Assembly (NCBI GenBank): GCA_030180135.1
Contig: CM058238.1
Span: forward strand, 2,180,461 to 2,244,460
Direction of reading: 5' to 3'
From: Orychophragmus violaceus
Taxonomy: Eukaryota; Streptophyta; Magnoliopsida; Brassicales; Brassicaceae
DNA length: 64,000 nt
The notes beneath the pieces were generated by a model. The model saw nothing but the letters and a program-made list of their open reading frames with translations, was not told the DNA's origin and made no database searches. Shown piece by piece: positions 24,303-35,233 of the stretch. A program made the position numbers and the translations under genes. How positions within the stretch are numbered: position 1 is the first letter of the stretch; each line of letters begins with the position of its first letter.

Positions 24303-25117
24303 TTTGCTGAAATATGAATTGATTGCTTCTCTATATAATCAATTTCTTTCTCTATAATCAATAGTTCTTGTTTTTAAATGGATTCTCTCTCAATCTTTCT
24401 GGTATAGTGGAGTGGTTCGTCTAAGTTCCATCACTGGTGGATCCATTAGTTTACTCTAAAATTGTCTTAACGTTTTCCATCATATTTATGATCATATTAG
24501 TATTATTTATCTATGTGCCACATTTGTTCAAAAAAAAAAAATATTTGTGCCATAGTCATATGAGCATTGGGGATTCTAAAAAAATTTCTATTTTCTTATG
24601 TTAAAATGTTGAAAATGGGCATATTCGTATGATCTTTTGTTGGTTTTTATATTGGATTTTCATGTCTATTATGTCATATTTTAGCTTCTACCACCAAAAT
24701 CCAAGTGGACATATTCAAAACAACAATTCTTTTAGAAATTCTTTAGATCACACAGAAGTACATGAGCAAACTAATGAGATTCTGAAGTGTGAATCTTGAT
24801 ATCAATTTTTTTTCTTTCTCGTTTGCCATTTCAAATCAACCAAAATACTCTAATATTTTTTTTTATATAATAATTATCTCACCAATAAATTTTCATTTTG
24901 TTTTAAATCCTATCAAAATCACTAAAATATCTTTAAAATCTACCTAAATCCCACAAATTTTTTAAAATCCCTTAAAATCTTCTAAAACCCTTAATCAATA
25001 CACTCCCATAAATTTTATAGCTAATAAAATAAAATATTTGTAAATGGATTATACAATTTGGATACATAATAAATGAACTATTGCATTTTCGTTTTTTGAA
25101 ATGCTGATAAATTAAAC

Positions 25118-26876
25118 GGGATTTCGGCTTATTCATACCTCAACAATAAGTCACGGTCCCAATCAATACCTCAACTGTGTATCTGTGTAATTTCATACAC
25201 CAATTCATTATAATTTTAAATCTCATATCCCAACTAAAAAAATTTGGCCTTTTCATGCTTTGACTAACGGAACGTTGGTTTGACCCAGACGGTGTTTAAA
25301 GGCTCGGTTGCGGAGAATGACGTGGCAATTACCGAGTATTACGTGGTAATTACATGTTAATTTTTTAAGATTAAAAAAAAGCCCGGCCGCGTAAAATAAA
25401 GCCGAGTCGCTTACATAAAACTCCACGCGCATTCCGGATAAAACGCACGCGCGCCACGCCACATCCAGTGATCGGCGGCGATGGAGAGAAACGTCGAGAA
25501 GATGCTGAACAGAGTTTCGGTGGTGTTCATAAGCATCGGAACAACGATCATGGTGATTATGATTCTACAGACGCCGAAAACATGTATCCCACCAGAAGCT
25601 CCATCGAAACCCCATACACATTTCCCGAGATCCACATGCGATTCCTCGCCTCGCCAGCATCTTCCGCTCCACAAGAAGAACGCTCGTCTCTGGTCCTCTA
25701 AGGCTTGGAAATCTCGTCTCTCCTCCTTCTCCACTTACTTCCTCCGATTTTGCGACCTCGGATTCCTCCACAATCACACCAAGGCTCTCTGCCTCTCCGC
25801 CGGCGCCGGCCACGCTCCAATGGCGCTTTCCCAGATCGGATTAGCTGATGTCACCGCCGTAGAATTGGTCGATTCACTACCTCTTGTCAGAAAAGCTGAT
25901 CCTCACAACCTTCCCTTTTTCGACGGTGTTTTCGATTTTACATTCACGACACATCTAACTGAAGCTATGTTTCCGTGGAGATTCGTGGAGGAGATGGAGA
26001 GGACGGTGCGCCGCGGCGGTTTTTGCGTGGTTGCCGTTGATGAATGCGGCAGAGACGATGTTCGGGACATTGCTAAACTTTTCCATAATTCGAAGCTCGT
26101 TGATGTTGCTAATGTAACCTTAGAAGGATCCAAAAGGACGAGCATACTATTCAAAGTTAAAAACTTTCAGTCATGACTCTGTTTTATCTTATGGAATCTC
26201 AGAGGTTGCATTGTATCTATAGTCTATATTTTCACATGACTGTGTTTATTTTAACATAGCCTTCTTCTCTTTTGATTGCGTTTGATTCTAAAAACCTCTA
26301 GACTTTTTTGGTTAAGTATATAGAAACATTCATAATTAATGTATGTATACACATTTCAATCGGATAGTGTATCTTGCTTTCTCTGTTTCAGAAACTCTCA
26401 AGCAACAATTGCTGTATATTAGAATCTGAACTCAGGTTCCACGTCCTTGTTTGCTTGCTGATAAACTACTATTTTCTGGTTGACATCACCATTTTTGGTT
26501 TCTCGACTCAACTGTCACAGCATCCAGACAGAACACGTCGGTAAAAATTTGTAACAAAAGGACTTGGGAAGTTCTAATTAATTCCTCTTCTTTTTGTTAT
26601 TTCACTTAACAAAACGACGTCGTAATTTTTTTTTTAATCTTAAAAATTAACACGTAATATTCGATAATTGGCACGTCATCCTCTGTAACTGAGCCTTTAA
26701 ACACCGTCTGGGTCAAACTAACGTTCTGTTAGTCAAAGCATGAAAAGACTATTTTTTTAGTTGGGGTATGAGATTTAAAATTATAACGAATTGGTGTATG
26801 AAATTGCACAGATACACAGTTGAGGTATTGATTGGGACTGTGGCTCATTGTTGAGGTATGAATAAGCCGAAATCCC
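25118..26876 (+). mobile_element. MULE carrying a methyltransferase gene (Pack-MULE-like)
   Basis: Long terminal inverted repeats of about 255 bp run from 25118 to about 25379 and from about 26627 to 26876. Both begin GGGATTTCGGCTTATTCATA and by eye are more than 90 percent identical. A perfect 10-bp direct repeat TAAATTAAAC flanks the element (25108-25117 and 26877-26886), in the 9-11 bp range of Mutator-like elements. The paralogous block A2 has the uninterrupted site (GCTCATAAATTAAAAGTAG at about 49315), showing that this 1759-bp unit inserted as a whole. There is no transposase. The only gene inside is a complete methyltransferase-like frame starting about 100 bp after the left repeat. 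Confidence 0.93.
25481..26176 (+). CDS. SAM-dependent methyltransferase-like membrane protein inside a MULE
   Basis: An intact, intronless 231-residue frame. Residues 12-29 (SVVFISIGTTIMVIMIL) form one N-terminal membrane anchor, giving a type II topology. A class I methyltransferase-like core follows: motif I LCLSAGAGHAP (103-113), an acidic end of strand 2 at VELVD (127-131), LPFFDGVFDFTF (144-155) in the position of the Methyltransf_11 DxxFD segment, and ERTVRRGGFCVVAV (173-186). The last normally reads RPGG in such enzymes, so the R178 substitution is a possible weakness. The composition is GC-richer than its surroundings, as expected of captured coding DNA. It resembles small plant methyltransferase-like proteins such as At4g24805, recalled from memory. 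Substrate and activity are unknown. The gene lies wholly between the inverted repeats, so its promoter may come from the left repeat. Confidence 0.8.
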   Translation: MERNVEKMLNRVSVVFISIGTTIMVIMILQTPKTCIPPEAPSKPHTHFPRSTCDSSPRQHLPLHKKNARLWSSKAWKSRLSSFSTYFLRFCDLGFLHNHTKALCLSAGAGHAPMALSQIGLADVTAVELVDSLPLVRKADPHNLPFFDGVFDFTFTTHLTEAMFPWRFVEEMERTVRRGGFCVVAVDECGRDDVRDIAKLFHNSKLVDVANVTLEGSKRTSILFKVKNFQS

Positions 26877-26886
26877 TAAATTAAAC

Positions 26887-27700
26887 AGTAGAAGCACTTA
26901 CTTTTAGAGAGGCTTAGTATGTGCTGACACATCAAGCGATGCAATGACCAAATCTTTGTAGTTTTGAAACAACTTTGAAAGATAGTTGTATGTCTACGAT
27001 AATGGAAAGAACAAAATTATCAACCAGATGGAAAAAAGAAAGAAAGATTATTGCTATATCAAAATATTGGCACAAGTAACACTTAAAAAAAAAAATATGA
27101 TGCAGCAGAGCATAAAGCAAAGAAAAAAAAGCATATGAATTAATTTACCCGATTTGAAAAAAAAAATGATACATCATTACTTCTATCATGGATAGTATCA
27201 CTGAAACTTAGAGCTGTAAGTAGAACTGAATTTTGTTATGTGCTAATAGAAGCCAACTTTGGTTCTCCTTTGGAAAAAATGAAGTTGAATATAGTGAATC
27301 AATATCAGAAAATGAACAAAATAAACACATCAGAATAAAAGTACATATAAAGTAAGAGTGTTTAAAAGTCAATACATATAAGATAATCAATCTTCATAAT
27401 GCTTGCCGGTTTGTACACCATTAGAAATAGCCTTTTTTTTACATCCCCTCCAACCATAATAGAGAACCGGTATAATCTTTATGCACGAATCAGCTCAGCA
27501 TTTCTAACATAGGCTTGAAGAGAAGGCGGTCAGTGTCTCCTTCTTTGGTGTAATGGCTAAGCTTCCATTTTTTTTGCCATCTTCAATTTCATATGGATTT
27601 AGAAACATCCACCAACGAGATTTTCTTTGTTGAAAAAGTTCAACACAAACAAGTATGCACAAAATGACGAATAAGTTTTAGCTTCATAAATACGTGTAGT
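26887..27700 (-). repeat. RX repeat, minus-strand copy
   Basis: Read on the minus strand this contains AGCTAAAACTTATTCG, a decayed frame with WWMFLNPYEIEDGK, and a 3' part containing TGATGTGTCAGCACATAC. The same series occurs in plus orientation at 27770-28900 and elsewhere. Together with the next entry it forms an inverted repeat centred near 27730. Confidence 0.75.
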
Positions 27701-27769
27701 ATTTTAGTATTTTGTTACACCACCAAATCATATCAATACATGGTTGGTGGATACAAATCACCGGAAAAA

Positions 27770-30130
27770 ACACTTGTTTTTTTCTTTCTCAATTTTGTTT
27801 GATGTATTCTTTGTTGCCTCGTATTATATTTTTGATTTTAGGTTTTCCATATGTAATATTGTACTCATATAGACTATTTTCTTTCCTTTGATTGATCAAT
27901 AATATTTTTACTTGGTTAGTCTTTTTTCTTTTTTTATCGTAGACCTATAAACATGTTTCAATGATGTTTAACAACTATAAAAGTTTGATCATTCATATGT
28001 TGATGTGTCAACACACTCAAACCATCCAAAGGTAAGTGTTTCCATGTTTTGCTTATGTTGTTTAGTTCATCAACCTTTAAGAAAACCAAAGATATAAGAG
28101 TCTATTTACTATGTATTCATATATCATAGAGAAACATGTTAGGATGATGTACTTTCTAAAGACCAATAAAATGGCTCTATGACGTGGAAGATTTCACAGC
28201 AAACATGAATCCTGGAATACCAGTGAAGTTTCCTTGGGAACATCCATGTAATTATATAATTTGGTGCTCTAATGAAATTTTGAATTTATACACGTATAGA
28301 TGATGAAGCTAAAATTTCATTTGCTCTTTTGCGCAGACTTGTTTGGTATGAACTTTTTTAACAGGAAAACATGTTGTTGGTGGATATTTCTTAATCCGTA
28401 TGAGGTTGAAGAGGGCAAGGAGGCAATATGGAAGCCTAGCCATAGCACCAGAGATGGAGATACTGTTCGCTTCCTCTTCAAGCCCATTGCTGGAGATGCT
28501 GAGCTCACCCAAGGATGGAGATTATACACGTTTTCTGTAGTTGTTGAAGGAGATGTAAAAAAGGGGCTATTTCTCATGGTATACAAAACCTTCAAACTAC
28601 AAGAGGATTGTTTTTTCTTACAGATATTGAATATTTAGCAAACTCTTAATTTGTATGTAGTTTTATTCTGATTTGTTTCTGTTGTATCATTTCTTATCTC
28701 AATGTTTTGGAGAATTATTGTATGAAAATACTCCAGTGTTTGGAGGGAAGGAAAAATCATGGCGTTTCTGACATCAGTAGCAATGTCTTAGCAAGATATC
28801 TTTGGTCGCAACCAGGTATGAATCTTTACCTCTTTGATTTTTTCTGAACTTTGTTGGTTGAGCTTTTATCTTTTTGTATTTTTAACGTTTTATGTTATAT
28901 TGGAATTGAGAACTGTTGTTTCTGGTTTTTTTGTAAAAATGTTTGGGAAGAGATTTTTCTACAGAGAGAAAAAAGCGCTCGTTGATTTGTTTCAACCCTT
29001 ATGAGGTTGTTTCTGCAAAACAACCATATGTTTTTTCTTTCTCAATTTAGTTTTACGTATGTTTTGTTGCCTCATATTCTATTTTTGATTTCTTGTTTTC
29101 CATGTGCAAATATTGTACTCAGATAAACAATTTGCTTTTCTTTTATTATTCAATAATATTTTTCACTTAGTTAGTCTTTTCCCCCTTTTATCTTAGACTT
29201 ATAAACATGTTCCAACGCTGTTTAACAACTATAAAATTTTGGTCATTGCATATGCTGATGTGTCAACACACTCAAACCATTAAAGGTAAGTACTTCAATG
29301 TTTGCTTATATTGTGTAATTCATCAACGTTTCAAAAAACCAAATATATAAGATAATTTAATTACTACATATTCATATATCATAGAAAAACAAACTAGGAT
29401 AATGTACTTTCTAAATGCCAATAAAATGGCGGAAAATTTTATAAGCTTCCTTAAACTCAAACTCGGCCTTACCAAAGTTCTCATGGTTTTTTTGTTTTTT
29501 GTATTTATTGCAATATTTATCAAGTTGTTCATATTTGCATCATTTATCCAATTATTCTATATTTTATCATGCATGACGTTGGTTAAGTGTTGCAACATTC
29601 TACATTATGAAGTTCAACCTCTCAAACTAGTTGTGATAGATGTAGCGGAATATTCATGATATAAAATTGAGTATTACTAATCTACATTGAAAAATTTAAT
29701 GAAGATAAATGTTATTCAATCTAGCAATTAATCTTAATACAACAAAAAATTCCAAGATATGTTAAGTGTCTTGACATGATTCTTTAGATACTTCTTCTTA
29801 TCTATTTATGGTACAATTCAAGAAATCTCATGAACATTCACACATTAATTCACAAAACCAATCGTTGTCCTTAAGGTATCTGACATGGAGTTTAGCTATG
29901 CCTACGAGAAGCTATTGTCCCATGTTAACGCAAGAATTGGACACTATATCAAATAATCTCGGTTCTAAAGATTTAAAACATATTTTGTAATTTTTCAACT
30001 ATTGCAATGTGGCTATCACATGGATCTTTTTAAATCTTCAGTCATCTGCAACAACAATTGGTCATTGATAAGTTATCAATGACAGAAAACAGTCTCACTC
30101 CCATTTCAATGTATCCAAAGTTTTGTTTTA
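27770..30130 (+). repeat. RX repeat, two plus-strand units
   Basis: Unit 1 (about 27770-28900) and unit 2 (about 29010-30130) share TTTCTTTCTCAATTT, GTTGCCTCATATT, GATGTGTCAACACACTCAAA and CCAATAAAATGGC in the same order. Unit 2 continues to a tail (29760-30130) that recurs inverted at 60330-60650, with shared words such as GAAATCTCATGAACATTCAC and ACCAATTGTTGTTGCA. No terminal inverted repeats or target duplication were found, so the element class is unknown. Confidence 0.75.
28339..28579 (+). pseudogene. Exon-like fragment of an unrecognised protein inside RX
   Basis: Between a TGCGCAG acceptor and a GGTATAC donor lies an open exon reading FLNPYEVEEGKEAIWKPSHS, then TVRFLFKPIAGDAELTQGWR and SVVVEGDVKKGLFLM. 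Related but damaged versions occur on the minus strand at about 27660-27440 and on the plus strand at 61490-61660, all sharing WWxFLNPYEx(E/K)(E/D)GK. I do not recognise the family. Repetition of the same exon within a repeat family suggests a gene fragment captured by a transposon. Nothing shows that a full protein is made. Confidence 0.45.
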
Positions 30131-30578
30131 TGTTTTCTATGTTACTTGTTGCAAAAGGTGCTAGAGCCACTCTCGCCCACAAGCCACAATCACAAAAACC
30201 GACTTGAATCTCAAACTCCAGACCAGAGTTGCACATGACGCTGAATACATGGTAACATGTGTGTTTGATTAACCATAGATGATCAATAAAGCTTGGGGAG
30301 ACTTATATAATACAGGAAAATCCTAATGAAAATGTGACGAACACAAAAACGGTTTTGAAGAATTAAAAACCAAAATCTATTTCCTTGAATATCGTTGTGA
30401 TCCTCATAACAATTTATTGTATACAAACAGTTTCGTTATCTCTGATAAGTTGTCACTCCCATCGTGGGACTATTTAACAATATGAGGAGTACACATTGAA
30501 TGGAGAATCCACTCAAACATATATCTCAAGAATTTTCAGCCACTATATAGTTTAAGCATTGTTGTATATAAATACATG

Positions 30579-30909
30579 GCATTGCACTAAAAAGACTTTT
30601 CATCATCGGCAAGGAAGGAGTCATCCAACATTCCACCATCAACAACCTTGGTATTGGCCGAAGCGTTGATGAGACAATGAGAATCCTCCAGGTAAATATA
30701 GAACAAAACTCGCAAGCAAAACATCTCTGAGAGATTGTTGGGTTTAGGCTTCATATGGGTGATGTGTTTGCTCCTTGTGAATTTGTTTTGCATGCGTTAC
30801 AGTATGTTCAAGAAAACCCTGATGAAGTTTGTCCTGCTGGATAGAAGCCTGGTGAGAAATCGATGAAATCTGACCCCAAGCTGAGCAAAGAGTATTTTTC
30901 AGCTATTTA
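30579..30909 (+). pseudogene. 2CPB: Truncated 2-Cys peroxiredoxin B remnant
   Basis: Only the last two coding exons of a chloroplast 2-Cys peroxiredoxin survive. Exon 30579-30691 reads GVIQHSTINNLGIGRSVDET after IALKRLFIIGKE and ends at a GTAAAT donor. After an intron, 30802-30909 reads ALQYVQENPDEVCPAG, then TAG where the family has Trp, then KPGEKSMKSDPKLSKEYFSA and a terminal stop. The resolving-cysteine motif VCPAG is present, but the peroxidatic Cys domain and transit peptide are missing: sequence upstream of 30579 is unrelated and lies next to RX repeats. An intact enzyme would reduce peroxides in the stroma. The position between the GIR1-like gene and LOG7 matches At5g06290, so this appears to be the decayed native locus. 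Confidence 0.9.
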
Positions 30910-31758
30910 GAGGCTTTCATATAACAAATCTATGGTGAAAAGCAGAGGCATTCTTATGTTAGAGAGCTCAATTTGTTTATTTTTTTGCTAAAATAACATT
31001 TGTTTTTATATGTTTGCTTGGTCTTGATGTCTTATGTTTCTGCTATGTAATTCTCCTGAAAATTGAATAAAAATAATGGAATTTATATGTTTTATCTTTG
31101 TTAACGTTTTCATTTGTGTAAATAGTTTCAGAATAATGCTAGGAGGCGGAGTATTTGACCTTTCAAGCATATATTAAAAAAAAAAAGTATGTCAGATCAG
31201 GTTTGTGGATTTAAACTTTCATATTGATTTGTTTGATGCAAGTGTTTAAAATGGTTGATTATCCACATCTTTAACCGACAACTATTGATTATGCAAAGAG
31301 GCATGGTATATGTTTATTTGGAATATTCTCTAAGTTTGATCCTAAATAAGGATCTTATGAAGTAGTGTATAATATGAATTTTGAAAACTAAATATACTTG
31401 GACACCAGAATTTTAAAAGATGACTAGAAATTATAATTTATCCAAAAGAAAATGATTGTTTTGTCATTTTTTGATACAGGCCCTAAACCTTCCTTTTCTT
31501 CTTCTTAACCATTAACCAAAATGTACAAAAGACAAGTGGGGATGATAGGGGTTGGTATATACGCAGTTAGCAGTTACCCACGTGGTTTATCCACTTCACA
31601 CATTAAACCCCTTACAAAATAATGTTATCCAAAACGACCCCCATACTTTTGTTTGTCACTTTTCCGACCATTTCTTCTGATGTTATAACAACCTTCAGTT
31701 CCGCTTTACACTGACTGCTTTAACCCAAAAAACTTTCCCCCATAATATAGTTAATTGC
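30910..31758. other. Intergenic region between the peroxiredoxin remnant and LOG7
   Basis: AT-rich non-coding DNA. The part adjoining 31759 should contain the LOG7 3' UTR, with polyadenylation on the minus strand. No other feature seen. Confidence 0.5.
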
Positions 31759-34700
31759 TCACGTAGCAACCTCCGAACCCGGTACATAACTGAGTCGGTC
31801 CACTTCATCCCAAACCAATTTTGACGTTATCTCATCGAACTCCGGTTCATATTCCTACAACAACGTTAAGGAGTATAAAATCTGTAAAAACCAACCCTAA
31901 ATCATGTAATAAATATCACATTCTACGTGACTGTTAGACGTTCGTTGAACCTCGAGTTGTCGAACCAAGTCTTTAGCGTTTGGTGCAGAGACGATGATTC
32001 TTCGAGCCATTGGGGATATAAATCCTTCGTCCACAGCCTTGTCGATAAACGTTAACAGCGAGTTGTAGTAACCATCCACGTTAAGAAGACCCACCTGTCA
32101 ATAATTATTGATAATACATCTTAAATAATAATACTATAATGTCAAAAAAAAAAAAAAAAATACTATAAAGGATTACATGGGAAGCTTCCGGTCTCACAAT
32201 CAGGGTTATGTAGTCGTACGTCGTGACAACACATCGTTTTTTATATTCATGCAAAAATATCTATATATAACTATAACGTTACATGCTCTTCAAATGTGTA
32301 CAGTTTAATTTAGGAAGAATAAAGAATCCCAAAAGGAATCTTAGCTCCATGTGATTATTACGACGTACCATATGCAACCATTTGCATCTTCACTCAGTCA
32401 AAATAAACCACAACATTATAAATATATAAAACACTAAATGTTATAAACCAAGAGAAAGAATATTCAACACGCATATTCCGGTCATAACTCACAACAATGA
32501 TGAAAGCTTATATCATCTAACAAGTTAAAAGAGAGTTTAAATTTCTTTGATTACGTACCGGCTTACGGTGGATTCCGAGTTGAGCCCATGTAATGACTTC
32601 CAGCAATTCTTCCAACGTACCATACCCACCTAACAATTTACCAAAAATAATAATTCGAAATATTTTAGATCTTAATACATATTTTCTAATAAAAATTAAG
32701 TTAAATATATCAAGGAAAAAAAATTGGATTACAAACCAGGAAGAGCAATGAAGGCATCGGCCTGACGAGCCATTTCAGCTTTCCTTTGATGCATATCCGC
32801 GACAGCTTTCACTTCTCCGATGGTTTCACCGGTTATCTACAAATTATCAACACCAATTATCAGAATATATTTCTCTTTATAATTTCCTCTAAAATGTGAA
32901 CACCGCAAAAATCTTATATATTATATTATATGGTATTTTTATTGCGGGTTATATTGCATATAAATTATATTAGTTGGTCAAGGAGATGTATCGTGAAGTC
33001 TCAATCATTCCTCTTTAGGTCCTACCACTATTTTATGTAGATCATTGCAAGGCAATTTCTATCTCAATAATACTAACTAAATACCCAAGTCCAACATCAA
33101 CAAAAAAAGATTTCATTCAGAAGAGCTTTATTCAGTGCATACCTCTCGTGGCATCAAGGTTTTTGGGATGACCCTACAAGAGATTAGAGAAGACAACAAG
33201 TTAATAATAAATCAATCACTAACAAAACCAAAACAACCCTCTTAATCCATAATTAATTAGTGAAATGTAATTTAGTTGACCATTTTGGTTATAGATAATT
33301 GAAAGGTCTCATGATACAACATAAACCAGACACATAAGAAACTAGTTGTAGCATATTTTAGTTAATAATTTTAAAAGCAAAGAGACATTTTTGGACAAAG
33401 GAAACATGCACAGATCCTTTTTGTCGTTGTTATGTTTAACTCTCTTAGGCTTTGATTGGTAACATCTAAGTAATGGCGGAATTGTATTTAAAAACGTGAT
33501 TCCGCAAATTTTGCGTTTAAACGCAATTTCGCCATTCTGCAAGTTACCAATCAAGTTAAAATTAATTCCGCAATTAATCTATATAAACTTCACTTTTTCG
33601 CGGAATAAATTTTCTTTGTATTTTTTTCAGCGAAAAAGCAAGTCTGCGTTTTCCCATTTTTTTCCTTATTCCACGAATTTTTATAATTGGCAATTTTTTG
33701 CGGAATGACGTTTTTAAACGCGATTCCGCCATTCCGTAGGTTACCAATCAAGACCTTAATTACTAAACTCAACTTTTCTCTTCGATTAACTAAAGACATC
33801 TAATTCTATGTGACAAATAATAGGTTAAGTTAGCAAGTACTAGGCATCATGTAGATAGCCATCATCATCATCAACAGTCAAATGTTTAAAACACAATGAT
33901 GAGTAATGAGGTACTTGGAACTAGCAAACGCATCATATCATATGGATGGAGAGTAGATGTGTAAATGTATTACATACTTATAGAGAGAGAAAGTAGAGAG
34001 AGAACAAACCCTAGAACATGGCGACCACCATGATGAACAGCCTGAGAGACGAGACCCATAAGACCCACGCTGCCACCTCCGTATACCAAATCAATCCTGC
34101 TCTCCACCTTCAACCACATTCCCACCATCAAAATTATTTAGTTAATTATTATTATAATACCACATGCATTTATTTATGATAAACAGAGTTTTCATGATGA
34201 AAAACGAACACGTGTCGCAAACCCAATTCCACAATCGACCCTCCAAAAAGAAGCAACCACATCAAATATCAAATCTCAAAAGGAAAAATAGCTTATCATC
34301 ATCATCAATCCTAATCTCAATGGTCACTATCCTACTATTATTACCTATAGATTAATCACAAATATTAATTACAAGTAGGTTCTAATTATTTTTTTAAGTA
34401 TTTTGTGTTGTTGAAGAAGTTACCCCCCACAACACACGCTTTGTACATAGAGTCATTATTCTTCCAACGAATTTTTTGGCCCCTCGAGGCAATAAAAACA
34501 GTCATTATTTATCTTTCCCGTAAACAAAATCATTGAGTTACTTGGAAACATAAGTTTAGCCTCATAGTACTCGGAAAAGAATATATGTGTGTAAATTACT
34601 AAAAAATCTTGTTAAAAATTTACTAAAAAATAACAAAAATAAAATAAAATGAAAATAGATCATGCAAGAGTGCTGCTCGAGTGACAGGCGGGTTACAGCT

Positions 34701-35168
34701 AAGAATAGTAGAAGTTTCTATTTTATCATCTCTCTTTCATGCCAATAACAACAAAACTTAACACAAATTCGAATTCAACAAAACTAAAAAAAAAAAAAAG
34801 CAAAAGAAATTAGCATCCACACGTTTGGTAGATTCATCATTGTTCGTTGCAACACACAATCAAAACTCACAATATTTCAAAGAAGATTCGAAGTAATTTC
34901 AAATTAAAATCTTCATTCTCGAGTTCATACTAAGTATTGTCACAAACCTTTTAATCAATCAGATTATTAACAAACAGAAACTCACAATATTTCTGTGAAT
35001 ATGAAAGTATATGTGTATATATAAAGGTATGTATAGATAGGTTTGAGTGAGAGAACATACCAATTCGTTACCCAGTTGAATGGCAGCTTCTTGGTAAGAA
35101 GGTTTTTTGCCAGAACTGCTTCCACAGAAGACACAGATCCTCTTGAATCTTGATTTTGTCTCTTCCAT
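31759..35168 (-). CDS. LOG7: Cytokinin riboside 5'-monophosphate phosphoribohydrolase LOG7
   Basis: Seven exons, 35168-35061, 34107-34010, 33173-33143, 32836-32737, 32629-32559, 32094-31951 and 31854-31759, all with GT-AG borders and compatible phases, give 215 residues. The protein starts MEETKSRFKRICVFCGSSSG. It contains GGGSVGLMGLVSQAVHHGGR and the LOG signature LPGGYGTLEELLEVITWAQ (PGGxGTxxE), which forms the nucleotide-binding and catalytic site. LOG enzymes convert inactive cytokinin nucleotides directly to active free bases in the cytosol and nucleus. The ATG at 35168 was chosen because the upstream in-frame codons (GTG AGA GAC) lack an ATG. Length equals the usual 210-220. Intron 1 (953 bp) holds the 108-bp dispersed repeat, and intron 2 (836 bp) holds a MITE. 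The leader carries a long GA repeat on the coding strand. All key residues are present, so the gene looks functional. Confidence 0.97.
33448..33755. mobile_element. MITE in LOG7 intron 2 (TTA target duplication)
   Basis: Left end GGCTTTGATTGGTAAC and reverse-complemented right end GGTCTTGATTGGTAACC begin inverted repeats that extend about 70 bp with shared ATGGCGGAAT and AAACGTNATTCCGC words. TTA occurs on both sides (33445-33447 and 33756-33758). The 308-bp element has no coding capacity and could fold into a long hairpin in the LOG7 pre-mRNA. Confidence 0.8.
34735..34842 (+). repeat. Dispersed 108-bp repeat, copy 2 (LOG7 intron 1)
   Basis: Nearly identical to 7850-7957. It lies within intron 1 of LOG7, in antisense orientation relative to the gene. 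Confidence 0.8.
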
Positions 35169-35184
35169 GTCTCTCACTTTTTTT

Positions 35185-35187
<3 letters not shown>

Positions 35188-35232
<45 letters not shown>
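35188..35232 (-). promoter_or_regulatory. GA-repeat in the LOG7 leader
   Basis: A CT dinucleotide run of about 45 nt on the plus strand lies 20 bp upstream of the LOG7 start codon and therefore appears as GAGAGA in the LOG7 leader or promoter. GA repeats are binding sites of plant BBR/BPC factors, so a regulatory role is plausible but inferred. Confidence 0.6.

Positions 35233-35233
<1 letters not shown>

Larger units (their letters stand above)
24303..27290 (+). repeat. Duplicated block A, copy 1 (carries the MULE insertion)
   Basis: The sequence on both sides of the transposon at 25118-26876 aligns collinearly with 41788-49730. Landmarks include TTGATTGCTTCTCT, TCCAAGTGGACATATTC, GATCACACAGAAGT and GCAATGACCAAA. 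Without its insertion the block is about 1.2 kb. The second copy instead carries the LINE. Confidence 0.85.

Noticed and set aside
25411..25813. Minus-strand frames opposite the methyltransferase
   Set aside because: Antisense shadows of a GC-rich coding region; no motif and they cross the left inverted repeat boundary.
29402..29659. 85-codon hydrophobic frame after the second RX unit
   Set aside because: Phe- and Ile-rich translation of AT-rich repeat DNA; the equivalent inverted copy at 61000 does not keep the frame open.
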